A DNA stretch of 64,000 nt from Saccharomyces uvarum (lineage: Eukaryota; Ascomycota; Saccharomycetes; Saccharomycetales; Saccharomycetaceae): the NCBI GenBank assembly GCA_947243795.1, contig OX365937.1, positions 496,001 to 560,000 on the forward strand. Direction: 5' to 3'. Positions within the stretch are counted from its first letter, which is position 1; every line of letters starts with the position of its first letter. This document shows positions 1-11,291 of this stretch, one piece after another. The notes beneath the pieces are model-generated. The model was not told the origin of the DNA. It saw only the letters and a program-made list of their open reading frames with translations, and searched no databases. Both the position numbers and the translations under genes were made by a program.

Positions 1-5
1 TTCCG

Positions 6-142
6 AGGAACAATGAGTTCACCAAGAGAACAATAGAACAGGAAACTTTGAACGAAGCAAGCAAAGCGGGAAGGAAAATTTTTTCCTTTCAACGGGCTCG
101 AGAACAATAGGGCAAAAAAACAGGCAACAAACGAACAATAGA
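6..142 (-). promoter_or_regulatory. Four Rox1-type hypoxic operators, promoter of off-window ANB1
   Basis: On the minus strand four copies of the Rox1 motif (consensus YYYATTGTTCTC) lie in two pairs. On the plus strand they appear as GAGAACAATAGA (26-37) and GAGAACAATAGG (100-111), both perfect, with weaker partners at 6-17 and 131-142. In S. cerevisiae the hypoxic gene ANB1 (an eIF5A isoform) is divergent from CYC1 and carries two paired Rox1 operators. The pairing and the position left of CYC1 indicate that ANB1 lies just beyond the left edge, transcribed leftwards. Its coding region is not visible here, so its presence is inferred. Confidence 0.8.
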
Positions 143-420
143 AAAAGGAGAAAAAAAAAACCCAGAGAAAAGAGAGCAGAAGGATGTAAACTGAAAAAAA
201 ACCTGGGCAAGGAAAAAAAAAAGGCAAAAGAAGGTGAAGGAAATCAAAAAAAAGATTACGAAAAAAAAAAAAAAAAACAAAAAAAAAAACGAACCAAATC
301 CGTGCGAGACGATATCGCGTAAGACGATATCCATAATCCGGGCAACACAACATGTTTGGTTTTTTCTTTCCGCCGGGGCTTCAAAGAATCCCCGCGAAGA
401 AAGACCGAAAACCAGTCACC
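143..420. repeat. Poly(dA) tracts in the ANB1-CYC1 intergenic region
   Basis: No gene is seen. The stretch is dominated by plus-strand A runs, the longest being A17 (261-277) and A11 (279-289). Poly(dA:dT) of this length normally excludes nucleosomes in yeast, which fits a spacer between two regulated divergent promoters. An open frame across it is lysine-rich low-complexity sequence and is not credible as a gene. Confidence 0.6.
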
Positions 421-442
421 GATGTCTCCGGGCGTGGCGACC

Positions 443-454
443 CGGAGCTTACGG
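443..454 (+). promoter_or_regulatory. Hap1 site of CYC1 (UAS1)
   Basis: CGGAGCTTACGG consists of two CGG half-sites with a 6-base spacer in direct orientation, about 360 bp before the CYC1 ATG. It has the same shape as the Hap1 site in S. cerevisiae CYC1 UAS1 (CGG-GGTTTA-CGG, from memory). Hap1 activates in the presence of heme. Only the half-sites are fully kept; the spacer differs. Confidence 0.75.
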
Positions 455-497
455 ACCGTGGCAGCAGAGGCTAAAGCGCCAGCTCATTTGGCGAGCG

Positions 498-508
498 TTG
501 GTTGGTGG
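498..508 (-). promoter_or_regulatory. Hap2/3/4/5 CCAAT box of CYC1 (UAS2)
   Basis: TTGGTTGGTGG reads CCACCAACCAA on the minus strand, the unusual CCAAC-type CCAAT box of CYC1 UAS2. The surrounding 60 bases closely match the S. cerevisiae CYC1 promoter as I remember it. The Hap2/3/4/5 complex uses this element for induction on non-fermentable carbon. Confidence 0.75.
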
Positions 509-554
509 ATCAAGCCCACGCGTGGGAAATCCTCGAGCAGATCCGCCTGGCATG

Positions 555-668
555 TATATATAGCGTAGAGGGCCAGGCAACTTGGTGCTGCTGACACATA
601 CAGACGTATATATATACGTGCGGTGGCACACGAGCGGATGGCTGGCGTGGGATGGTACGTGTATATAA
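555..668 (+). promoter_or_regulatory. CYC1 TATA elements
   Basis: Three TATA-like elements precede CYC1: TATATATA at 555-562, a ten-base TA run at 607-616, and TATATAA at 662-668. The ATG is at 810, so the last lies about 140 bp upstream. S. cerevisiae CYC1 also has several functional TATA boxes and multiple start sites. Confidence 0.7.
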
Positions 669-764
669 TGCTTTGGTTCTCTTTCTTATCTCTTGCTTCT
701 TTCTTTTCCATAATCACTTTTTTTTTTATTCTTGAGCATTCACTTGACTTGGCACAAGGCATAA

Positions 765-1139
<375 letters not shown>

Positions 1140-1189
1140 AGAAAGCTTCATTTTTTCATACCATGTAATTAGTTTTGTCACGCTTACAT

Positions 1190-1340
1190 TTACGCCCCCC
1201 CCCAACTTCATTCCCTTCAATTAAAAAAGGAAGGAGCTAGACAACACAACGTCTAGGTCTCTATTTATTTTGTGTTTATATTAGTAGTATTAAAAACGTT
1301 ATTTATTTTTCAGCTTTTGTTTTTTTTTTTTCAAACATGT
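1190..1340 (+). terminator. CYC1 3' end-forming region
   Basis: Downstream of the CYC1 stop come a C9 run (1195-1203), an AAAAAAGGAAGGAG stretch, and AT-rich TTTATATTAGTAG / TTATTTATTTTT elements. This order matches the well-known S. cerevisiae CYC1 terminator. It also separates CYC1 from the convergent UTR1, whose stop is about 200 bp away. Confidence 0.7.
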
Positions 1341-1343
1341 ATA

Positions 1344-2945
1344 TCAGACCGAGAACCTTGCTTGCGAAGGCTTCGCCATGCTTGAAGGCTTCAGTTTGCA
1401 AGCTTCGCAGTTCTCGCTTTCATCGTCACTTTCATCGTCGCTCTCATTCTCGGCCCCGTTCTCTTTGGGGGCATGAATTTCCACCGGCTGTTTGTCTCTG
1501 ATCACTTCCAATGGTTCCGTCTGGCTCTTGACCTTGTTCGCCTCATGCGCGTACTTCTCTTGGTTCTTTTGCGACAGGATGTGCGTGAAGGACTTTTGTT
1601 GTTCCCTCACGTTCCAGTTCAGTTGCCGACTTATACTGTTAATAAACTCGTCTGGGGAGGCCTCCACCGTGGGAAAGGCATATGGACTGGCGCATATCGT
1701 TATGAAGTCTCCCTTTTGCAGCTCAATTCTATCCTTACCGTCAAAAGCCGCCCATGCTGGCGCTCTCGACTTCATCGAGACTTTCACCTTTAGATTTATG
1801 CTCTCTGGCAGGATGATGGGCCTGAAGCTCAATGCATGCGGGCAAATGGGCGTGAGTGCAATCGCATTCACCGTGGGGCACACCAGCGACCCGCCGGCAC
1901 TTAACGAATATGCCGTCGACCCCGTGGGTGTCGCAGCAATCAGCCCGTCGGCCTGCGCAACAGTCATTAACGAGCCATCCCCGTACAATTCCAACATGGA
2001 GAGAAATGGACTTGGACCACGATCAATGGTCACCTCATTTAAAATATGGTGTGTGCTTAGTTTTTCCACCACGCATATTTTCTTTCCCGTATGTGGGTCC
2101 ACCTCTGGGCGGTGTCTGCGATAAACGGTACACTCCAACCTCAACCGCAAGTTGGTCTTGATCTTGTGATTCATTATCCGCGGTAAATCCTCCCTGAAGT
2201 GTTCGAATTTGAAGTTCGTCAAAAATCCTAGCGATCCCAACGAGAATGACATGATGGGTGGTACATGTCTTTGGAAAATGGAACTCACAAAAAGCACCGT
2301 ACCATCACCACCCAACGTCACCACCAAATCGAAAAAAACGTCGTGCTCCCTGATGAAATCCTTCGTCCAATATTTGATCCGTGATTCTCTACACTTGCTA
2401 TCTTCACACAGCTCACCGGCGGCAAATTTTTTGCTATTTTTCAATTCAGAGTCAACATAAACAGTCACACGTGGGAAATGTACTAATACCCACTCCACTA
2501 GTTCTCTTGTTAGGAAATATAATGACACGTCGTTCAACTTCGTGACAATCATCAAGTTTCCCACATCTAACTCCACCTTGGTGTTGGAGATATCCTTGCT
2601 CAGCATTCTTACACCATATGCCGTAGAAGCGTACTGAAAATGTGTATTGCTACTCTTCGAACTCCCTCTTGTCGCATTAATGCCTGTACCGCCGCCGTTA
2701 CCTGAATTGCCATTAACAAGAGATGTGTCCTTATTCAACAGGGAGCTTCTGCGTGAACTGCTTTCACTCGATATCTTCCTTAGCATTTCTTTAGCGTTAT
2801 CGATATCCTGCGTTCTGTCAATTTGCTCATTGTTCATCATCGCTTTCTTCATTAAGCTGTCGTTATTATTGTTATGGTGATCACTGTGGCTGCCCCCCTT
2901 ATCTATCCATTTATCCACACCATTATCCATACCATTCTCCTTCAT
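1344..2945 (-). CDS. UTR1: ATP-NAD(H) kinase
   Basis: Cytosolic NAD kinase that phosphorylates NAD+ and NADH to make NADP(H); it is linked to ferric-reductase activity and oxidative-stress defence. It is 533 residues against 530 in S. cerevisiae. The N-terminal 100 residues are Asn/Ser-rich. The kinase core follows: GGDGT (212-216), LGSLGFLTNF (about 236-245), NEVTID (303-308) and ATPTGSTAYSLSAGG (338-352), all hallmark NAD-kinase motifs. The C-terminal tail is acidic (repeated ESDDE) and ends in a CEAC pair. It converges with CYC1 and diverges from ISY1 over 220 bp. Its S. cerevisiae duplicate is YEF1. Confidence 0.97.
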   Translation of the reverse strand: MKENGMDNGVDKWIDKGGSHSDHHNNNNDSLMKKAMMNNEQIDRTQDIDNAKEMLRKISSESSSRRSSLLNKDTSLVNGNSGNGGGTGINATRGSSKSSNTHFQYASTAYGVRMLSKDISNTKVELDVGNLMIVTKLNDVSLYFLTRELVEWVLVHFPRVTVYVDSELKNSKKFAAGELCEDSKCRESRIKYWTKDFIREHDVFFDLVVTLGGDGTVLFVSSIFQRHVPPIMSFSLGSLGFLTNFKFEHFREDLPRIMNHKIKTNLRLRLECTVYRRHRPEVDPHTGKKICVVEKLSTHHILNEVTIDRGPSPFLSMLELYGDGSLMTVAQADGLIAATPTGSTAYSLSAGGSLVCPTVNAIALTPICPHALSFRPIILPESINLKVKVSMKSRAPAWAAFDGKDRIELQKGDFITICASPYAFPTVEASPDEFINSISRQLNWNVREQQKSFTHILSQKNQEKYAHEANKVKSQTEPLEVIRDKQPVEIHAPKENGAENESDDESDDESENCEACKLKPSSMAKPSQARFSV

Positions 2946-3165
2946 CTCACGAGCCTTTACTCTATGAGGCCCTTATCGTTCAATCTTCCGTACATGATCA
3001 CGATGACAATAACCTTTTGCCCTATTATACCTTTTTTTCCCGTTTTTCTTTTGCGTTGAGCGATGAAATAATTTCAAATAGCATAATAGAGCAAATATAG
3101 GTGTAACGTCGCATGGATTGGGTGGTTAGCTGATTTAGCGGTAAGTGAAGGCGTGTGAATCCAAC

Positions 3166-3891
3166 ATGAGTAGGAATGTGGACAAGGCTAACTCCGTATT
3201 AGTGCGGTTCCAAGAACAGCAGGCAGAGTCCTCAACTGGGTATAAAGATTATTCACGTTACAAAAGGCCCAAGAACGTTTCTAAGATAAAATCTATAAAG
3301 GAGGCCAACGAATGGAAACGACAAGTGAGCAAGGAGATACAACAAAAAAGCACAAGAATATACGACCCGTCTTTGAATGAGGTGCAGATAACAGAACTCA
3401 ACGACGAACTGAATGATCTCATCAAAGAGTGGAAGAGATGGCAGTGGCACATCGACCATAAGCTTATGGAGAAAAGAACAAAGAGGAAGAGACTAGAAGA
3501 CAGCCATCTGCTGACAAACGCAGGGAAGCTTATACACGGGAAGAGATATTTTGGAAGGGCTTTGGAACTGCCCGAAGTGAAAGAATGGGTCAAACGGCAA
3601 GAGACTCAGAAGCAGAATCACACGGATATCGTGAACACTCAACTCATACCGAAGAACAAGAATGATTATTACTATCTTGGTAACGTTACAGCTGCTATAA
3701 CGGATTTTGAAGCTGATTGGACGCCTGTTTTAAAAGCTCATTACAATTTGCCTGTGAATGAGGGAAAAGAAGAAGCAGAAGAAGAAAAAGGAGAACAGAA
3801 ACAAGATATGCATGTACCGACACTTGCTGATATGGAGCAGTGGCTGGTGCAGAGAAGAAAGAAAAAATTGTTAGATGAACTGAACCTTTAG
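3166..3891 (+). CDS. ISY1: Spliceosome-associated protein Isy1
   Basis: Component of the Prp19/NTC spliceosome complex that supports splicing fidelity and the first step. The ATG at 3166 starts MSRNVDKANSVLVRFQEQQ, identical to the S. cerevisiae start; the frame extends seven codons upstream but only to a GTG, so the ATG is used. The protein has 241 residues (235 in S. cerevisiae). The conserved Isy1 core covers residues 1-150, with the WKRWQWHIDH segment near 90-100. The C-terminal third is divergent and carries a Glu/Lys-rich stretch. It sits about 220 bp from the divergent UTR1. Confidence 0.96.
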   Translation: MSRNVDKANSVLVRFQEQQAESSTGYKDYSRYKRPKNVSKIKSIKEANEWKRQVSKEIQQKSTRIYDPSLNEVQITELNDELNDLIKEWKRWQWHIDHKLMEKRTKRKRLEDSHLLTNAGKLIHGKRYFGRALELPEVKEWVKRQETQKQNHTDIVNTQLIPKNKNDYYYLGNVTAAITDFEADWTPVLKAHYNLPVNEGKEEAEEEKGEQKQDMHVPTLADMEQWLVQRRKKKLLDELNL

Positions 3892-5994
<2,103 letters not shown>

Positions 5995-6660
5995 ACGTTT
6001 TATAGATACACAGAAGACATTTTTTTTGTATAAAATCAACATGAGTTATATCTGGATAAGGGACGGAAAATGAATAAATTTAAAAATGTTTGACCCTGCG
6101 CCGGTATCATGCCCATACAGCTTTTTACTAGAGCCTTTATTAAATCAAATGTTTACGTACTTCAGGTGATTTTCGTTTCTTTCCCTACCAAGTATTCATC
6201 ATCCGCATAACGACTCTTGAACAAGACGCCTCACCATATAAGCATATAGACAGTATGAAGCTTGCAACAGCTTCGCTCTGTGTCACACATATTATGCTTT
6301 CCAAAACTGTAAAAGTAGAAAAAAAAGATGGTTGTCAGAAGCTATAACCAGCCGCCAAATTGTGCGGTCGGCTTAAGTCCAACATTATTTATAAAGCAAC
6401 TACCAAGGAAGGGTCACAACAGAAAAAGAGCCACCGATACTTAGATAAATGAAATCCCCTGAAGCTTTTAAGAGCTCACCATGCGACATCTAACCGTAAC
6501 GCAGCAAATACGTTCATCAAGAGCTCAAAGAAATATCCTAGTTTTCTTATCCGGCACATTTGAATGTGCTTATACATACGTTATTATGTTGACCTACAGG
6601 ACCCTTAGTGACCGGCTACATTCCAAAATTTCGCAGTTATTATCTTAGGAGAGAAAGACA
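5995..6660. other. Gene-free stretch after OSM1
   Basis: No ORF with a sensible product, RNA gene or strong repeat was recognised here. The sequence has mixed composition and contains scattered stops in all frames. Confidence 0.5.
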
Positions 6661-6706
6661 TTGCAAACTCACTTTCGAAATTTTAGAGGAACTCAAGATT
6701 CGAAAT

Positions 6707-6746
6707 ACTTGTTGGTACGTACCAAAACACTTGTTGGTACGTACCA
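6707..6746. repeat. Two tandem copies of an 18-bp unit, each holding a perfect palindrome
   Basis: ACTTGTTGGTACGTACCA occurs at 6707-6724 and again at 6729-6746, a 22-bp period. Each copy contains the perfect palindrome GGTACGTACC (6714-6723 and 6736-6745). In the first copy the symmetry extends to TTGGTACGTACCAA (6712-6725). The spacing of about two helical turns would put two bound dimers on the same face of the DNA. No known yeast factor with this exact site comes to mind. Confidence 0.85.
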
Positions 6747-6999
6747 GTTTGGTTCTATAAGCATCGCTATTTATATTTGTCGGTGACTCGTTCCCGTGGA
6801 CTATTAGTAGTCGACTATTGAGCGATTACAGGAAGCTCGTTGAACTGCTTGCATAGTCTGTTGGACTGCTAGAAGTATCATGTTGGCCAATTAGAGATGG
6901 TATATGGAAGTCCGTTAACAGTCTACCGAGTCTCTAGTGTACGATTGCACCCTAAAGCTTTTTCGTAACCATTAGTTTGAGTTTAGTATATATTGTTTT

Positions 7000-7332
7000 T
7001 GTTGCATCTCAAGATCAGGTACAACAGCTATAAGGTTATAGAACCATCAAAATCAAGCAGAAACACAAAAGAAGTTAACATTTTTAGGAACTATAGCCAA
7101 GAACATGAACCTTTGTCAAATGAATCACCCGAAATAAAATATACGAACAATTGGTTTAAACCTGAGATTTTGCATCCACTCTTCAGTTCTATTTCATCTT
7201 ACATGAGACTTATATAATAAGTAATGTTATATGAATCAAGCTGATATAAGGTTCAATAACAAGATTCTTCCTTGAAACGACTGTTTGTTCAAATATTTCC
7301 ATTCGAGTTGAAAAATTAAAAGGCATATAACA
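7000..7332. mobile_element. Possible old solo LTR of Ty3 (sigma) type beside tRNA-Gly
   Basis: The stretch begins TGTTGCATCTCAAGATCAG, which resembles the start of the Ty3 sigma LTR as I remember it. It ends with ATATAACA, a near inverted repeat of the start, 8 bp before tRNA-Gly. The length of 333 bp is close to the roughly 340 bp of sigma, and Ty3 inserts just upstream of tRNA genes. No internal element or second LTR is seen. If real, it is a degenerate, old solo LTR. The internal sequence match is weak and my recall of sigma is incomplete, so this could be chance. Confidence 0.3.
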
Positions 7333-7340
7333 AATAACGA

Positions 7341-7411
7341 GCGCAAGTGGTTTAGTGGTAAAATCCAACGTTGCCATCGTTGGGCCCCCGGTTCGATTCC
7401 GGGCTTGCGCA
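7341..7411 (+). tRNA. tRNA-Gly (GCC)
   Basis: A 71-nt cloverleaf with acceptor GCGCAAG pairing with CTTGCGC and discriminator A. The T arm is CCCGG-TTCGATT-CCGGG. The anticodon GCC is at 7373-7375. There is no intron. A T-rich tract (TTTT from about 7415) follows as a Pol III stop. A glycine GCC tRNA also lies in this region of S. cerevisiae chromosome X. Confidence 0.97.
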
Positions 7412-7587
7412 TTTGTTTTAATTTGTTTTTACATATTTTTTGATTTACTGAAAAAAGAAAAGGTAATAGTTAGGAAAGGTAATAAAAAATACAGATTTGG
7501 GTGGGAGAACTAGCAAGAGTAAAAGGCCAACCAGTACCGCAAAGACCTCGAAGTGTTTGCCACCAGTAAGCTGATAACTGAAACTAG

Positions 7588-9300
7588 ATGTATCGTAGTA
7601 GAAATAGACCAAAAAAAGGTGGTGAAAATGAAGTTAAGGGTCCAAACTCTGCATTAACTCAGTTTCTAAGAGAAGAAGGGATCAGCGCCGAAAATATCAA
7701 ACAAAAATGGTACCAACGCCAGTCGAAGAAGGGCGGAGATGAAAAAGGTGAAAAGAGTGAAAAGGAGCAGGGCACACAGGACGATGACTCGACTGCACAG
7801 GTTTTGCAAAAGGAAACAGTCGAAGAAGAAGAGGTCGATGACTTGGAACTTCGCAGTGGTTCTGAAATAGAAAAGGCCGAGGTTTCTTACGATGCTAGAA
7901 TGAATCTAGTTGCCGCAGATAGTGACGAAGAAGAGTATGAAACTAACAGTATTTCCGCCACTCCAATAAATTTAAGTCCAGCTAAGAACCAGGAGTCCTT
8001 GACCAAGAAGAGACAAAATACAGCGAAAATCATTCAAAATCGTCGTAAAAAACGCAAGAGAGCTGCCAATTTGTTGGACAGACGCGTCAATAAAGTGTCT
8101 AGCTTACAGAGTCTTTGTATTGGGAAAATCAGTGAAAATATCTCCAAGTGGCAAAAGGAGACGGGTGATTCTTCGAAGTTGGTATTTAACAGATTAAGAG
8201 ATGTTCTCGGTGGTGTATCTACTGCTAATTTGAATAATTTGGCGAAAGCGCTGTCAAAAAATAGAGCGTTGAATGACCATACTTTACAACTTTTCTTAAA
8301 GACAGATCTAACAAAGTTGACTTTTAATGATTGCTCTAAGGTTTCGTTCGATGGTTACAAGACATTAGCCATCTATTCGCCGCACCTAACCAAACTATCG
8401 CTACAAATGTGTGGGCAATTAAACAATGAATCACTGCTTTACATTGCTGAGAAGTTGCCAAACTTGAAAGCACTATATTTGGATGGGCCCTTTTTGATCA
8501 ATGAAGACACATGGGAAAAATTCTTCATGATAATGAAAGACAGGTTAGAAGAGTTTCATATTTCAAACACACACCGTTTTACAGATAAGTCATTATCTAA
8601 CTTGTTAATCAATTGCGGCTCAACCCTAGTTTCCTTGGGATTATCTAGACTAGATTCAGTGTCAAACTACGCTTTACTGCCGCAGTATTTAATGAACGAT
8701 AAATTTCACACACTCTCTATTGAGTACCCACTCAATGAAGAAGATGTTAACGATGAGATTGTCATAAACATATTAGGCCAAGTCGGACCCACTTTGCGAA
8801 AGCTGGTTCTAAATGGCTGTGTGGAATTGACGGATTCAATGATAATCAATGGCCTCACTGCATTCATACCAGAAAAATGCCAATTGGAGGTCTTGAGTTT
8901 GGAAGAGCTAGATCAAATAACCACGGACTCATTAGTTTACTTTTTCAGCAAAGTAGAACTGAATAAACTAAAAGAATGCAGCTTTAGAAGGTGTCTACAG
9001 TTAGGCGATATGGCGGTTATAGAGTTATTGCTCAATGGATCTAAAGATAGTCTAAGAAGCCTGAGTTTCAATTCGCTAAAAGAGCTAACAAAGGATGCAT
9101 TTGTAACATTAACCTGTCCTGAGTTGACATACATAGATCTAGGGTTTGTGCGTTGTGTAGACGACTCAATCATACAACTTTTGGGTGAGCAAAATCCCAA
9201 ATTAACCGTAATTGATGTGTTTGGGGATAATCTGGTCACTGAAAAGGCGAAAATGAGACCTGGACTTACACTAATAGGAAGGCAAAGCGACAGTATATAA
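7588..9300 (+). CDS. RAD7: Nucleotide-excision repair protein Rad7
   Basis: Subunit of the Rad7-Rad16 (GG-NER) complex, which recognises lesions in non-transcribed chromatin; it also acts with Elc1/Cul3 as a ubiquitin ligase. It has 570 residues (565 in S. cerevisiae). The N-terminal 130 residues are charged and poorly conserved. A basic segment, NRRKKRKRAANLLDRR (about 150-165), could be a nuclear signal. From about residue 220 to the end there are leucine-rich repeats of the AMN1/F-box type (for example LTKLSLQMCGQLNNESLLYI). The C-terminus GLTLIGRQSDSI is identical to that of S. cerevisiae. The tRNA-Gly gene lies 177 bp upstream. Confidence 0.97.
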   Translation: MYRSRNRPKKGGENEVKGPNSALTQFLREEGISAENIKQKWYQRQSKKGGDEKGEKSEKEQGTQDDDSTAQVLQKETVEEEEVDDLELRSGSEIEKAEVSYDARMNLVAADSDEEEYETNSISATPINLSPAKNQESLTKKRQNTAKIIQNRRKKRKRAANLLDRRVNKVSSLQSLCIGKISENISKWQKETGDSSKLVFNRLRDVLGGVSTANLNNLAKALSKNRALNDHTLQLFLKTDLTKLTFNDCSKVSFDGYKTLAIYSPHLTKLSLQMCGQLNNESLLYIAEKLPNLKALYLDGPFLINEDTWEKFFMIMKDRLEEFHISNTHRFTDKSLSNLLINCGSTLVSLGLSRLDSVSNYALLPQYLMNDKFHTLSIEYPLNEEDVNDEIVINILGQVGPTLRKLVLNGCVELTDSMIINGLTAFIPEKCQLEVLSLEELDQITTDSLVYFFSKVELNKLKECSFRRCLQLGDMAVIELLLNGSKDSLRSLSFNSLKELTKDAFVTLTCPELTYIDLGFVRCVDDSIIQLLGEQNPKLTVIDVFGDNLVTEKAKMRPGLTLIGRQSDSI

Positions 9301-9554
9301 AAAAATAAAAATCATTGAAGACTGATCATGTATAGAGAAGAGGCAAGGCCAGCCGTTTTTCTTTTCATTTCTGTTACGCTGCTATTGTTCCTAATTCGTG
9401 GTGTTTTGAAGCATCTCGCGAATAATAAACAAACCAACAATTCAAAAAATATGTAAATTAAAGTATTTAGCATAAACAGAAATAGCAAGAAGAAACACAA
9501 AGTTAAGCGTCAGGAAGTCTCCAAATTGGTAAAGCCCTGTATATATTGTCTACT

Positions 9555-11291
9555 ATGTCAATTAGACCTCTTACGCTGAATGGCTTGGATGATCCGGAGA
9601 CTTCTTTTGAAGAATTGAATACAACACTTCCGCGATTTCAATCCCACGAAACATCGACATTGAGAGATAGCGCGCCGCCATTGAGTGCATCAACGTATTT
9701 TCCGACTCCGTCATCGATAGGTACTTCTGATACTGGAACGGTTTTCTCAAACAGCGCTGATGCATTCTGGTCTGATAAACAAGGTGACAATGATCAAGAC
9801 ATGGAAGTGGAACAGGATGACGAGTTTTTGAATGATTTCCAAGAATTCCAGAACAAGAAGGATGATTTCGATGATGCTATAAAAACGAATTTTCATTTAA
9901 GAAGCAACTGTGGGTCCACTCCCTTCAAGAACGATGATTTCATAAAGGAATTTGACAAAAAACTGAATTTTAAACATGACAAACCAAGGTTAAAGCAGCC
10001 CAGATCGATGATGGATTTAAAGCCAAGAAGGAAACTATCAAACAGCATATCTTCAAAGAATTTGAAAGGTGGGAATTCAGTGAGATTCAAAAAATCCATG
10101 CCGAACTTAGCATTATTTAGTCCAACGATCCGAGAAGAAGAAGAAGAAGAAGAGGGTAAAGGGGAGGAGCAACAAGTACATGATTACGAAGATGATGATA
10201 CACAGGGTACAATTCTGGCAAGATTCAGTTCTGACGATGAGGGTGGATTTTTAACAGGATTCGGAGAATTGGAAGACGAACCTCTCGATCAAACATTTTC
10301 TCTAAATCGTGGACAAGACCTTAAACAGCCCCCATTCTTAAAAAGGAAGTCTGCTTCATCTTTGCCATTAAAAATATCACCTACGCAGTATGACATAGTA
10401 AAACATGACGAACTACTAACGCCCGGTCTCCATAGCCGGCAACGGGAATGGAATACTCAGCAGGAACTGGATTCTTTCAGAGAGGAACGACCAATCAGAC
10501 GCCATCCCAGCCACAATTTGCAGCTTTATGGACCAGCTAAAATCAAAACAATAAAACAACAGATTGATCACAACACTCCGATGAAGAAGGGTTCCATGGT
10601 TTATAATCCTCAGACTATGAAGTGGGAAGGAAATGAAAATGTTTTAAACAGATTCAGCGATGTGGATACAGCGAACAGGAAAGCTCTACTAATAAAAAAC
10701 AAGCTCCAGCGAGATGCTGATGATTATACTGCAAAACAGAAAAGATATTCCGATCTACAGAATTCAAGATCCGCTTCAAGGAATCAAAAGGTTGTCGGTA
10801 ATATGGTCCTTGATGAACAAAATTTGAGATGGGTAAGTATTTCAGAGGAAGAAGCCGACCCTTTTGCAGGTATTCCCGAGATAAATCCACCACCAGTGAG
10901 AATAACTATGAAAAAACGCAGCTCTTCTCCATTCTTACGTTCCCAAAGCCAATTGAGCCCATCACTTTCCTCAAACGGTAATAATGGTGGGCATCAAAGT
11001 ACAGCAGCTCAGGTAAGACTACGAAAATACCATTCAATGAGGTCACTAAATGCTCCACCCGAAGATTTGGTGCTGAACACAACTTTCCACTTGAGTTCAA
11101 AAGCACTGGAAAAATTTTATCATGAGGAGAATAGATGGAACAGAAAATTGGCATCTTGGTTCATACCACAAGACGAGACCATTATCGGCGTTGATGAAGA
11201 AACTATCATGGATGAAAGCACCATTAGTGGCAAAAGAAAATCTTACATGTACGAAATAAGGAATATGGTAATCAATTCGACAAAGGATTAA
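9555..11291 (+). CDS. BFA1: Mitotic exit checkpoint GAP subunit Bfa1
   Basis: Bfa1 with Bub2 forms the two-component GAP for the GTPase Tem1 at the spindle pole body and blocks mitotic exit while the spindle is mispositioned. The ATG at 9555 gives MSIRPLTLNGLDDPETSFEE, matching S. cerevisiae; an upstream in-frame TTG is not used. It has 578 residues (574 in S. cerevisiae). It is mostly low-complexity and acidic, with a Glu run near residue 196 and Ser/Lys-rich patches. The conserved C-terminal region from about 340 binds Bub2/Tem1. The same frame stays open for 88 codons after the stop (see Findings). Confidence 0.96.
   Translation: MSIRPLTLNGLDDPETSFEELNTTLPRFQSHETSTLRDSAPPLSASTYFPTPSSIGTSDTGTVFSNSADAFWSDKQGDNDQDMEVEQDDEFLNDFQEFQNKKDDFDDAIKTNFHLRSNCGSTPFKNDDFIKEFDKKLNFKHDKPRLKQPRSMMDLKPRRKLSNSISSKNLKGGNSVRFKKSMPNLALFSPTIREEEEEEEGKGEEQQVHDYEDDDTQGTILARFSSDDEGGFLTGFGELEDEPLDQTFSLNRGQDLKQPPFLKRKSASSLPLKISPTQYDIVKHDELLTPGLHSRQREWNTQQELDSFREERPIRRHPSHNLQLYGPAKIKTIKQQIDHNTPMKKGSMVYNPQTMKWEGNENVLNRFSDVDTANRKALLIKNKLQRDADDYTAKQKRYSDLQNSRSASRNQKVVGNMVLDEQNLRWVSISEEEADPFAGIPEINPPPVRITMKKRSSSPFLRSQSQLSPSLSSNGNNGGHQSTAAQVRLRKYHSMRSLNAPPEDLVLNTTFHLSSKALEKFYHEENRWNRKLASWFIPQDETIIGVDEETIMDESTISGKRKSYMYEIRNMVINSTKD

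Noticed and set aside
3145-3165. Seven-codon extension of ISY1 upstream of its ATG
   Set aside because: It starts with GTG, which is not a normal yeast start; the ATG at 3166 matches the known N-terminus. The same reasoning removed non-ATG extensions of BFA1, KCH1, HIT1, CDC8, CBF1, MNN14, RFC2, CDC11 and AIM24.
6993-7217. 74-codon frame in the putative LTR region
   Set aside because: It starts with TTG, has no similarity I recognise, and lies within the possible LTR fossil.
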